Positions 26,237 to 34,803 of a DNA stretch of 64,000 nucleotides are shown piece by piece. Positions within the stretch are counted from its first letter, which is position 1. Each line of letters opens with the position of its first letter. The stretch is from UBA7662 sp036787895 (GTDB taxonomy: Bacteria > Bacteroidota > Bacteroidia > UBA7662). Under the pieces are notes generated by a model, which did no database searches, was not told where the DNA came from, and saw nothing but the letters and a program-made list of their open reading frames with translations. The stretch is taken from contig DAIQOK010000007.1 of NCBI GenBank assembly GCA_036787895.1, positions 80,920 to 144,919 of the forward strand, read 5' to 3'. Position numbers and translations under genes: made by a program.

Positions 26237-26595
26237 GTGTTGGCCAATCGTTTTTCAAAAATGAAACGAGTAACCCAGCTGTAAACCGCCCATGCTACCA
26301 GGGTATATGTGATGGTACTAACCAATACCGTAGCGGCAATAAGACCTATCCCGCCGGTTTTTACGATGCTGCCAACCGTTTCCAGCACTTCAGGGTCGGG
26401 AAACTTCAGCAACAGACAAAAGGCAAGGGCAGCCAATTCAAGCAGGCTGTATTTCCACCAGCGCATCTGAGGTATGGGCAATAGTGCCGTTAATGCCGAA
26501 ACCAGCAAAAACAGCCCGAAACTGTGCACATTAAATTGAATATGCACCAAGGCAATGAGCACGATAAAATAGAGATATTGATTTCTTTTAAGCAT
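26233..26595 (-). CDS. Small integral membrane protein, unknown function
   Basis: The 120-residue protein has about four hydrophobic helices (residues 8-23, 27-41, 50-64 and 78-104) and a basic C-terminus (FIFEKRLANT). I recognise no family. It starts 8 bp after the penicillin acylase stop and overlaps the crtY start by 4 bp, so it is translated with them. The tight link to crtY hints at a membrane role near carotenoid formation, but that is inference from position only. Confidence 0.7.
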   Translation of the reverse strand: MLKRNQYLYFIVLIALVHIQFNVHSFGLFLLVSALTALLPIPQMRWWKYSLLELAALAFCLLLKFPDPEVLETVGSIVKTGGIGLIAATVLVSTITYTLVAWAVYSWVTRFIFEKRLANT

Positions 26596-26603
26596 GGCGA
26601 GCC

Positions 26604-28961
26604 TTATTTGCGGGTGAATTGTATGGCGGTTTTATAAGCTGTTGGGTCGAACATTTTGGTATGAACCGGTTCGTGATAGTTGCCATACAACCAATGTTCG
26701 ATTTGATCATGATAGTTGGGCGAGTTAAACCGACCACTTTGACCACCGGTTACCATCATCCTGACATTTGGACCGCTTGGCGTTAATTCAATGATGGTGC
26801 GCATACTGGCCGCATGGGTTGATGGTAATTTACTCGCCACATTCAACGTTCGGTTGCTGCCGGGCGAAGCAAATAAGGGCAAAGAAAGCTGTGGCAGGCG
26901 AGTGAGGTGATTCACTGCCGACTGATGATAACGACCATAGGTCCAAGTCAGAGGCTCAGCACCCAGCTTTTCGACCAATGTCTTCCAACTTTTTTCCCAG
27001 CTGCGTTTTACCAATTCAGCGGTAGCCATATTGCCACTATGGGTGGGCAGCATCGTGCTGCTGACCACCAAATGATAAGCCTCCTGATACAAGGGTGCGA
27101 AGCGTAATTCCGGATGAATGGCCTGTTGCAACTCTTCCATGAGGGTTAGTTTGAAACTGTAAAAAAGTGTTGGAGCCACTTTATCGATCACCATTTCGCC
27201 CTGCCAGCCATCAAAATAAGCCATTTGTTCGGCGCTCAGGTGTTTTTCCAGCACAGGCTTCAACAATTCCCATTCCAGATCTACGACATCCAGGTGCATC
27301 TCCCGCAACTCCTCCCAACCCAGTTTTTCGCTGGCATCCATGAGTTGTTGAATGCGGCGTCCCCGGGCGCTGGCTTCATAGCGCGTGCTGAGGTGTGCGC
27401 CCAGGCTGTGATTGACGTGTTCCTGATTGGCTGAGGCAGTCCAGCCACGACTGGGATTAAAATGGTTCAACACTTGGTGCACCTCACGGAATGGCACTTT
27501 GTTCTCGGATCTAACCCCTAAACGTATACCTTTAGCCGGGTCGCGATGCATAGAGGCCTTTCCGGCTGTTACCAGACCAATATTGCCCGAATTATCGGCC
27601 AATATGAAGTTTTGCGGTGGCTGCATGAAGTTGAGCACTGCCGCATAGGCCTGCGCTACATTTTCGGCTTTCTCCAAACCGGCAAAGGCAAACCCTTCAT
27701 TACTCTTCTCCTGAGCTACCCAATTCACCGCCAACCAGCGATTATTCATGCCGGTGGTGTCAATCGGACCAAAATGACTGCGCCAAAAGGTCACAATTTC
27801 GGCCTTACCACCCCGAACGGCTATAGTTTTTTCGAACTGCTGTAACGGCTGCCACTGTCCATCGAGGAAATAATTGCCGCTACCATCAACATCAAGCTCA
27901 TAAAAATCAACCAAGTCCCAGGTGGCATTAGTCATGCCCCAGGCCACTTTTTCGTTGTATCCCGAAATAATGAAGGGCTCGCCGGGTATGGTCATGCCCC
28001 GGCGTAATTTACCATCAACCACCAGTTGAACTTCATACCAGGTAGAAGGTAAGGCAATTTGCAAATGGGTGTCGTTACATAAAATGGGGTTGCCGCTTTT
28101 CGATTTGCCCGGACCAACCACCCAGTTGTTGCTGCCCAAACTCAACTCATCCTGGTTTTTTTCAAGGGCATTCGGAAATCTATAATTCGGGCCTTGGGCT
28201 AAAATTTCAGGTTTCCCCTGAATCAAAGCCCGGAAACTACTGTCGCTGATGCTGAAATCGGGATAAATGGGAAAAGGCTGAGCGGGATAATTGCTGAAAT
28301 AGGTGTCGTATAAATTGGCGCCAAGCAAAGAACGGGCTTCTGTAGCCTTCAAATCATCTTCATTATAAGTGAGCACATGGTCCATATACCGGATCAAATA
28401 AAACATATTCTCCGGCCGGAATTTGGAAGGACGGAAATCCAGCAAATGAAATTCCACGGGCAAAGAGCCAAAATGCATGATATCGATGTATTCGTTGATA
28501 CCGGCACAATAAGCTTCAAAACGGGCAGCTAATTCGGGTGCGGCGGTCTTGTATTCCTCGTACCAGATAGGCGCCAGGCTGTCGAATTCAAACTTCAACC
28601 AAAAACGATCGCTGGGCAAGGCTACGGCACCGGCAACTTCACTCAACTGACCTTTTACCGTACGCATCAACATCTCCATCTGAAAAAGCCGATCGCGGGC
28701 ATGTAAAAACCCGGTAGCATAGGCTGCTGCTGCATCATTAGGTGCAAAAATGCTGGGAATACCCAGGCTGTCGATACCGATTTGAACCGGACCATACGGA
28801 CTTTCCCGCAATTCCAGCGACTGGTCGTGGAATTTATCGATATGTAAAGGAGAAGTGGCATAACTAAACAGCCAACCAAAACGCGGGTTGGCTCCCCAAC
28901 GGTGAATCAGCAAAAAAAGCCAGCTAATCAAGAGCAGGAGGGGAAACAGTTTGCGTAGCAT
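26604..28961 (-). CDS. Penicillin acylase family N-terminal-nucleophile hydrolase
   Basis: The 785-residue precursor is exported and, as in the family, expected to cut itself into alpha and beta chains. The first 20 or so residues (MLRKLFPLLLLISWLFLLIH) are a signal or membrane anchor. The alpha-chain part carries IPSIFAPNDAAAAYATGFLH and RDRLFQMEMLMR. The predicted nucleophile is S277 in LSLGSNNWVVGPGKS, the new N-terminus of the beta chain, followed by GNPILCNDTHLQ. Later motifs are GEPFIISGYNEKVAWGMTN and ASANQEHV. Family members hydrolyse amides such as acyl-homoserine lactones and beta-lactams; the substrate is unknown. The ATG at 28961 is chosen over an upstream ATG that adds 33 residues without signal character. 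Confidence 0.88.
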   Translation of the reverse strand: MLRKLFPLLLLISWLFLLIHRWGANPRFGWLFSYATSPLHIDKFHDQSLELRESPYGPVQIGIDSLGIPSIFAPNDAAAAYATGFLHARDRLFQMEMLMRTVKGQLSEVAGAVALPSDRFWLKFEFDSLAPIWYEEYKTAAPELAARFEAYCAGINEYIDIMHFGSLPVEFHLLDFRPSKFRPENMFYLIRYMDHVLTYNEDDLKATEARSLLGANLYDTYFSNYPAQPFPIYPDFSISDSSFRALIQGKPEILAQGPNYRFPNALEKNQDELSLGSNNWVVGPGKSKSGNPILCNDTHLQIALPSTWYEVQLVVDGKLRRGMTIPGEPFIISGYNEKVAWGMTNATWDLVDFYELDVDGSGNYFLDGQWQPLQQFEKTIAVRGGKAEIVTFWRSHFGPIDTTGMNNRWLAVNWVAQEKSNEGFAFAGLEKAENVAQAYAAVLNFMQPPQNFILADNSGNIGLVTAGKASMHRDPAKGIRLGVRSENKVPFREVHQVLNHFNPSRGWTASANQEHVNHSLGAHLSTRYEASARGRRIQQLMDASEKLGWEELREMHLDVVDLEWELLKPVLEKHLSAEQMAYFDGWQGEMVIDKVAPTLFYSFKLTLMEELQQAIHPELRFAPLYQEAYHLVVSSTMLPTHSGNMATAELVKRSWEKSWKTLVEKLGAEPLTWTYGRYHQSAVNHLTRLPQLSLPLFASPGSNRTLNVASKLPSTHAASMRTIIELTPSGPNVRMMVTGGQSGRFNSPNYHDQIEHWLYGNYHEPVHTKMFDPTAYKTAIQFTRK

Positions 28962-29023
28962 AGGTAGAGACTTTATACGAATTACGCAGATAGTCGGCAG
29001 AGAAACAAATAAACCGCCTTGCC

Positions 29024-29056
29024 TTTGTATATAAGTCTGTTTATTCCTTAATATTG
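29024..29056 (+). promoter_or_regulatory. Possible promoter of TonB-dependent receptor gene
   Basis: TTTG (29024-29027), a 21-bp spacer and TAATATTG (29049-29056, one mismatch to TAnnTTTG) lie just before the start codon in the divergent region shared with the penicillin acylase gene. Confidence 0.4.
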
Positions 29057-29078
29057 ACATTCCGTGAAATCTGAATCT

Positions 29079-31880
29079 ATGACCGCTTTGTTACGTGCTG
29101 GTTTTTTTTGGCTGTTGTTGATGTTATTTGCCGGTCTGGCCCAGGCACAATCACTTACAGGAACAATACGGGATGCCGTTACCAATGAGCCTCTTATCGG
29201 TGCTTCGGTGGTAATCAAGGGTACAACCCAGGGTACGACAACCGACCTGAACGGCAAGTTTTCTCTCAAAACCGACAGAAAACCACCTTTTACAGTGGTG
29301 GTTTCTTATATCGGATATAAGTCTGTCGACCAGCAGGTAACCAGTCTCGACAAAGCAGTCACCTATAAACTCAGTCAAGACAACGTTTTGTTGCAGAGTG
29401 TGGAGGTCGTCGATAGCCGTATCAGCGACAAACAAAAAGAGTCGGCTTTAACCGTCGAGGCCATGGACATTATCGCCATCAAGGAAACACCGGCAGCCAA
29501 CTTCTACGAGGGTTTGGGGCAATTGAAAGGTGTAGATCTTACCTCGGCCAGTATTGGCTTTAAAATTATTAATACACGAGGTTTTAACAGTACCTCGCCT
29601 GTACGCTCGCTGCAGCTGATAGATGGCGTCGACAACCAGGCGCCTGGACTGAACTTTTCATTGGGTAATTTTCTGGGCGCCCCCGATTTGGACGTTTTGA
29701 AAGTCGACCTCATCGTTGGCGCTTCTTCGGCTTTTTACGGGCCAAACGCCTTTAACGGAGTGATTAATATGACCACCAAAAACCCATTCGTACATCAGGG
29801 ATTGTCGGTTTCGGCGAAAATTGGTGAACGTAATTTGTTCGAAACTGCCATGCGTTACGCCAAAGGCTACAAAAACAAGGCAGGCAGAGACATTTTTGCT
29901 TATAAATTCAATTTCTTCTACCTCCGTGCCGACGACTGGGAGGCCACCAATATGAACCCCACTGAACAATCGGTTGGTCGTCGAGGTGACCCCGGCGGCT
30001 ACGATGCTGTGAACCGCTATGGAGATGAGCGCTTGTTTGAAGTAAACTTGCCAATTTCTCATCCAGCCTTATACCGTTTTTACCGCACCGGTTACGAAGA
30101 ACAGGATTTGGTAGATTACGATACCCGCAATTTGAAAATGAGCACGGCTATTCATTACAAACCCCGCAAGGATGTTGAGGCGATCTATGCTTTCAATTTT
30201 GGTAACGGCACTACCGTTTATCAAGGCGACAATAGGTATAGTCTGAAAGACATTCTTTTTTTTCAGAACCGCCTTGAATTGCGAAAAGAAGACAAATGGT
30301 TTGTGCGGGCTTATGCTACCCATGAAGATGCCGGCAATTCTTATGATGCTGTTTTCACTGCCTTATTGCTGCAAAACTCAGTAAAAGATGACGTAACCTG
30401 GTATGATAATTTTATCAACTATTGGCAATCAACGATAGGACCAGAGCTTCGGGATACGGTAAGATACCCGGATTTTCCACGATTCTGGCAGTTTGGTTCG
30501 GACATTCGTGGATATAGTGCTGCTGTCAAGCAATTTTATGACAACAACCTAGACTTAATGTCTCAGCTTTACGGTAGAACCAGGACGATTGGAGATGCTA
30601 AATCTTCAGGTACTACCATCAACCCCACCTTCGACCGGTATATGCCCGGCACCGACCGTTTTGATTCTGCTTTTGCTGCCATCACTTCCCGCACCTCTTA
30701 CACCGAGGGCGGTTCGCGTTTTTACGACAAATCGGCCTTATACCATTTGCAGGGTGAATACACTTTCGACACCACAGCCATTGGCATATTCAAAATAGGC
30801 GGCAATGGCAGAATGTATACGCCCAACTCGAACGGCACCATTTTCAGCGACACCAATGGTGTGGTAATTACCAACCGGGAATTTGGTTTGTACGGTGGCT
30901 GGGAAGAACGATTTTTGGACAATAAACTCAAAGCCAACCTCAGTTTGCGTGCCGATAAAAATCAAAACTTCAACCTCCTGGTATCGCCTGCAGCATCGCT
31001 GGTGTACAACTACCGACCGGAACATATTTTTCGCGTCTCCATAAGCGCCGCCATACGCAATCCAACCTTGGCCGACCAGTACCTGTATTACAATGTCGGA
31101 ACCGCCCGGCTACTCGGCAATTTAGATGGTTTTGACTCTTTGGTTACTGTGGAGAGTTTTCGGTCGTATCTCTCCAGTAAAAACAAAGATTCGCTCAATT
31201 ACTTTAATGTATCGCCCATCAGGCCAGAGCGCGTTCAAACCCTGGAAATCGGCTATCGCGGTACCCCTTGGGAAAAAATTTACATTGATGCCAGTTACTA
31301 CTTTAGCTTCTACCGTGATTTTATTGGCTACAATCTGGGCGTAACTTTCGATGATGCCTCGGCATCGGGTCTGGCTGCATCAAATATTCAGGCTTTCCGT
31401 ATAGCTGCCAATGCCACCGATATGGTTACCACCCAGGGATTCACCATAGGCGTAAATTATTATTTCCACCGGAAATATGCCTTGGTTACCAACTATAGCT
31501 GGAACCGTTTAAACCTTCAAGGAAGCGATGACCCGATTATTCCGGCCTTTAATACCCCGGAACACAAATACAACATTAGCGTAAACGGTCGCGACCTGAT
31601 CCTGAGAATGGGTAATATTACCATCCCCAATTTGGCCTTTAATATCAATTATAAATGGATACAGGGCTTCATTTTTGAGGGTTCTCCGCAGTTTACCGGC
31701 TTTGTTCCGACTTACGACATGGTAGATGCACAGGTGAATTATCGTCAGCCGGAATGGAAAACCACCTTTAAACTGGGATGTTCCAATTTGTTGAACAACA
31801 AAGTTTTTCAGGTCTATGGCGGCCCACTTGTAGGCCGGCTGGCATACTTTTCAGTAGTTGTAGATTTGGGTGCTGAGTAA
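29079..31880 (+). CDS. TonB-dependent receptor with carboxypeptidase-like N-terminal domain
   Basis: The 933-residue outer-membrane receptor starts with a signal peptide (LLLMLFAGLAQAQ). It has a CarboxypepD_reg-like domain of about 90 residues (LTGTIRDAVTNEPLIGASVV, SYIGYKS), a plug (LQLIDGVDNQAPGL, VDLIVGASSAFYGPNAFNGV) and a C-terminal beta-barrel rich in alternating aromatic residues. The ATG at 29079 is preferred; a GTG at 29064 in frame would add five residues. No SusD partner is beside it, so it is not a classical polysaccharide locus. The next gene, a secreted hydrolase-like protein, starts 67 bp downstream on the same strand and may belong to the same unit. Confidence 0.93.
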   Translation: MTALLRAGFFWLLLMLFAGLAQAQSLTGTIRDAVTNEPLIGASVVIKGTTQGTTTDLNGKFSLKTDRKPPFTVVVSYIGYKSVDQQVTSLDKAVTYKLSQDNVLLQSVEVVDSRISDKQKESALTVEAMDIIAIKETPAANFYEGLGQLKGVDLTSASIGFKIINTRGFNSTSPVRSLQLIDGVDNQAPGLNFSLGNFLGAPDLDVLKVDLIVGASSAFYGPNAFNGVINMTTKNPFVHQGLSVSAKIGERNLFETAMRYAKGYKNKAGRDIFAYKFNFFYLRADDWEATNMNPTEQSVGRRGDPGGYDAVNRYGDERLFEVNLPISHPALYRFYRTGYEEQDLVDYDTRNLKMSTAIHYKPRKDVEAIYAFNFGNGTTVYQGDNRYSLKDILFFQNRLELRKEDKWFVRAYATHEDAGNSYDAVFTALLLQNSVKDDVTWYDNFINYWQSTIGPELRDTVRYPDFPRFWQFGSDIRGYSAAVKQFYDNNLDLMSQLYGRTRTIGDAKSSGTTINPTFDRYMPGTDRFDSAFAAITSRTSYTEGGSRFYDKSALYHLQGEYTFDTTAIGIFKIGGNGRMYTPNSNGTIFSDTNGVVITNREFGLYGGWEERFLDNKLKANLSLRADKNQNFNLLVSPAASLVYNYRPEHIFRVSISAAIRNPTLADQYLYYNVGTARLLGNLDGFDSLVTVESFRSYLSSKNKDSLNYFNVSPIRPERVQTLEIGYRGTPWEKIYIDASYYFSFYRDFIGYNLGVTFDDASASGLAASNIQAFRIAANATDMVTTQGFTIGVNYYFHRKYALVTNYSWNRLNLQGSDDPIIPAFNTPEHKYNISVNGRDLILRMGNITIPNLAFNINYKWIQGFIFEGSPQFTGFVPTYDMVDAQVNYRQPEWKTTFKLGCSNLLNNKVFQVYGGPLVGRLAYFSVVVDLGAE

Positions 31881-31947
31881 ATATTAAGCGAATGTGATGC
31901 GTATACCAAATAATAGCCTTAACTTTTCGAAACTAAATCCAAAACGT

Positions 31948-33462
31948 ATGAACAAAAAATTACTCTCTTTAGCCGCAGCCTTGCTGTGCATGGGAAGCAT
32001 GAGTGTATTGGCGCAAACGCGTTATATCGACAAATTATTCCCCAATGTTACCGTACAGGCCGATATTACCTATGGTCAGAACTATCAGGTATTGACAGGC
32101 TCACCTGTATTGATTCCACTGCAAATGGACGTTTACACCCCAACCGGTGACAACGCAACCAATCGTCCTTTGGTGATTTACCTCCACACAGGTAGCTTTT
32201 TGCCTCCAATCGTAAACGGTAGTACTACCGGCAGCCGCAAAGACAGCGCAACTGCAGAGATGTGCCGTGAGTTCGCTCGTCGCGGTTATGTAGCCGCAGC
32301 TGTTTCCTATCGTTTGGGCTGGAACCCACAAGGCGACCAGGCTACCCGTACCGGCACCATCCTGAATGCGGTATACCGCTCTATGCAAGATGCTAAAACT
32401 GCGATTCGTTATTTCCGCAAAGAAGCAGCTACCAATGGCAATCCATTCGGTATCGATACCACCAAGGTTATTATTGTTGGTCAGGGAACAGGCGGTTATG
32501 CCGGTTTGGCCGCAGCCTATCTCGACAAAACTTCCGAGTTGAACCTTTTGAAATTCATCGACCCCAACACCAATGCCTCTTATGTAAATCAGGCAATTGT
32601 AGGTGACTTCGACGGTTTTGGTGGAGCAGTAGGTGTTGCCAACAACCCTAACTGGGCGGGTTACAGCTCTGATTTCAGCATGGTCGTTAACCTCGGTGGT
32701 GCCATTGGTGATACCTCTTGGATGGAGCCTGGTGATGTACCAACCATCGCCTTCCAAAGTGTAACAGATCCATTTGCTCCTTATAATAACGGTGTTGTAT
32801 TGGTTCCCGGAACAACTTTTCAGGTTATTGATGTTAGCGGAAGTGGTGCATTCACCCAAACTGCTTTCCGTTTAGGCTTGCAAACTCCAATGTTGAACCC
32901 TACACTCAATGATGCTATTTCTCAAAAAGCATTGCAATTGAATGGTGGTGTCGACGGCTTGTATCCATTGTACATTGCTCCATTTACACCACAAGCTGGT
33001 CCTTGGGAATGGTGGGATTCAACCATGGTTAAGCAAATTACCATCAATCCCGGTGGCTTCAGCGGCGAAGTAGCTCACCGCAACTCGATGATGACCAACC
33101 CGAATATGTCGAAAACCAAAGGTTTGGCTTATATCGACACCATTCAGCGATACATCGCTCCTCGTATCGTTAACGTTTTGGGTCTTCCTGGCAATACCAC
33201 CAGCATCAACAAGGTTGAAAAAGCTGTAGAGATGGTGGTTTATCCTAACCCAAGCGAAGGCGACTTCAGCATCCGCACGCAAAACGATAACCTCATCAAG
33301 TCGGTAAAAGTTTACGACGTAATCGGCCGCGAAATCCGCAGCATTGCGAATGTCAACGAAAACCAGCTGACCATTGCCCGTGATGGCATGAATACAGGTA
33401 TATATTTCGTGAAAGTGCTCACCGAAAAGGGTGAAGCAACACGTAAATTGAACTTGCGCTAA
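31948..33462 (+). CDS. Secreted alpha/beta-hydrolase-fold protein with T9SS tail, nucleophile serine absent
   Basis: The 504-residue protein has a signal peptide (to about residue 23), an esterase/lipase-like domain (residues about 55-340) and a type A sorting domain (VYPNPSEGDFSIR, YDVIGREIRSI, MNTGIYFVKVLTEKGEATRKL). The core matches the fold: PLVIYLHTGSF at the oxyanion-hole strand, EFARRGYVAAAVSYRLGW, YRSMQDAKTAIRYFRKEA. The nucleophile elbow reads VGQGTGG (177-183), with glycine 180 where G-x-S-x-G has serine. It may therefore be a binding protein or pseudoenzyme. The start at 31948 opens the signal peptide; an ATG at 31894 or 31897 would add about 18 residues. It follows the TonB receptor and ends in a terminator. 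Confidence 0.82.
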   Translation: MNKKLLSLAAALLCMGSMSVLAQTRYIDKLFPNVTVQADITYGQNYQVLTGSPVLIPLQMDVYTPTGDNATNRPLVIYLHTGSFLPPIVNGSTTGSRKDSATAEMCREFARRGYVAAAVSYRLGWNPQGDQATRTGTILNAVYRSMQDAKTAIRYFRKEAATNGNPFGIDTTKVIIVGQGTGGYAGLAAAYLDKTSELNLLKFIDPNTNASYVNQAIVGDFDGFGGAVGVANNPNWAGYSSDFSMVVNLGGAIGDTSWMEPGDVPTIAFQSVTDPFAPYNNGVVLVPGTTFQVIDVSGSGAFTQTAFRLGLQTPMLNPTLNDAISQKALQLNGGVDGLYPLYIAPFTPQAGPWEWWDSTMVKQITINPGGFSGEVAHRNSMMTNPNMSKTKGLAYIDTIQRYIAPRIVNVLGLPGNTTSINKVEKAVEMVVYPNPSEGDFSIRTQNDNLIKSVKVYDVIGREIRSIANVNENQLTIARDGMNTGIYFVKVLTEKGEATRKLNLR

Positions 33463-33482
33463 GTCCACCTACGTTAATTGAA

Positions 33483-33514
33483 AAGCCTCCAACTAAACGT
33501 TGGGGGCTTTTTTT
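33483..33514 (+). terminator. Rho-independent terminator after the hydrolase-like gene
   Basis: An 11-bp stem, AAGCCTCCAAC and GTTGGGGGCTT with one T-G pair, and loop TAAAC are followed by seven T. Confidence 0.92.
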
Positions 33515-33554
33515 GTGCTTGTTTTCATCATTTTTCAAGCTTTGTTCCATTTTT

Positions 33555-33562
33555 TATCTTTG
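33555..33562 (+). promoter_or_regulatory. -7 box for the N-formylglutamate amidohydrolase-like gene
   Basis: TATCTTTG fits TAnnTTTG and would start transcription about 15 bp before the ATG. At the expected -33 position there is only TTTTTC. Confidence 0.45.
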
Positions 33563-33581
33563 CGGCACCCAACTCAATAGT

Positions 33582-34751
33582 ATGCGTTTGTTATTCTTGT
33601 TTTTGCTCCTGCATCAACTCAGTTTTGCCCAACCTTTTATCGCTGGCCAAACCTACTTTTCTGTCGATAGCGCTATTGAATACCGCTGCGGCAACCTTCC
33701 ACTCATCCTCACCGCACCTCATGGTGGTTATCTCGAACCCGCACAGCTACCCGACAGAACCTGCCCTGACGCTGTTACAGTTAGGGATGGCTTCACCCAA
33801 GAGCTGGCCCGGGATATCGATGCTGTATTTATTGAATACCATGGCTGTCAACCCCATGTGATTATCAACAGGCTGCACCGTATAAAACTGGATCCTAACC
33901 GTGATTTAGCCCTTGCCACCTGCGACTCTCCCCAAGCTGCTGCTGCCTGGCAGGCCTTTCATACTTTCACCGACTCAGCACGTGCCTTGGTGGAACGTAG
34001 CTTTGGAAAAGGTCTGTTACTCGATATTCATGGACATGCGCACAGCATACAACGTTTAGAGCTCGGCTACCAACTCACCGGAGATCATTTACGTGCCGGC
34101 GACTCGGCAATAAATAGCGCCTTTCGTGTGCAAAGAAGTGGCATTCGTAATTTGGTGGCCATTAACTTGAATAACCTCAACCATGTAGCACTACTTCGCG
34201 GAGAATCAGCCCTTGGAACCCTGCTCCATCAACGCGGTTATGCCAGCGTACCCAGCCAGCAAATCCCCTTTCCTTTGGTAGGTGAACCCTTTTTCTCTGG
34301 CGCTTATATCACCGAACGGCATGGGTCAATGAATGGGGGTACGATAGATGCCGTTCAGTTCGAACACCCAATGACGGGTGTGCGGGATAATGCCCAAAAC
34401 CGCCGGGCTTATGCCAACATCTTACGCCAAACAACCCTGGAATTTCTGCAGCAACATTATTTCGGCGACACCTCATTTTTACGTTGTAATACTATTCCGG
34501 GTAGCACCTTCAACCGGCAGCTAAACGCAGCTCGCTTTTATCCCAACCCTTCCAGCCAGCTTTTTATCGAAACAGCAGAGAATGCAACCGCTCAGCTTAT
34601 AGATCTGCAAGGTCGTTGCCTGGCAGCGGAAGCCCTGGAGGAAGGACAAAATTTACTGTCGATACAACCTCAACAGCCAGGGCTATACATGGTACGTTTG
34701 ATGTACAAATCGGGTGAAATACACCACTTTCGCTGGGTATACAATCCATAA
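33582..34751 (+). CDS. Secreted N-formylglutamate amidohydrolase-like protein with T9SS tail
   Basis: The 389-residue protein has a short signal peptide (MRLLFLFLLLHQLSFAQ), an FGase-type hydrolase domain (residues about 30-310) and a T9SS sorting domain (FYPNPSSQLFIE, QQPGLYMVRLMYKSGE). The FGase motifs are APHGGYLEP, NRLHRIKLDPNRD, LLDIHGHAHSIQRLELGY and ITERHGS, giving the usual metal histidines and arginines. Cytoplasmic relatives split N-formylglutamate in histidine breakdown. A secreted version more likely acts on another amide, perhaps a peptide or cell-wall fragment; this is inference. It has its own promoter and ends in a shared terminator with metK. Confidence 0.85.
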   Translation: MRLLFLFLLLHQLSFAQPFIAGQTYFSVDSAIEYRCGNLPLILTAPHGGYLEPAQLPDRTCPDAVTVRDGFTQELARDIDAVFIEYHGCQPHVIINRLHRIKLDPNRDLALATCDSPQAAAAWQAFHTFTDSARALVERSFGKGLLLDIHGHAHSIQRLELGYQLTGDHLRAGDSAINSAFRVQRSGIRNLVAINLNNLNHVALLRGESALGTLLHQRGYASVPSQQIPFPLVGEPFFSGAYITERHGSMNGGTIDAVQFEHPMTGVRDNAQNRRAYANILRQTTLEFLQQHYFGDTSFLRCNTIPGSTFNRQLNAARFYPNPSSQLFIETAENATAQLIDLQGRCLAAEALEEGQNLLSIQPQQPGLYMVRLMYKSGEIHHFRWVYNP

Positions 34752-34756
34752 AAAAT

Positions 34757-34788
34757 AAAAACGGCCGACTAGTATAGTCGGCCGTTTT
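34757..34788. terminator. Bidirectional terminator between convergent genes
   Basis: A perfect 14-bp stem (AAAACGGCCGACTA and TAGTCGGCCGTTTT) with a 3-nt loop has A-run and T-run flanks on both sides, so it can serve the secreted hydrolase gene and metK. Confidence 0.9.
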
Positions 34789-34803
34789 CATATAACAGCT
34801 GAA

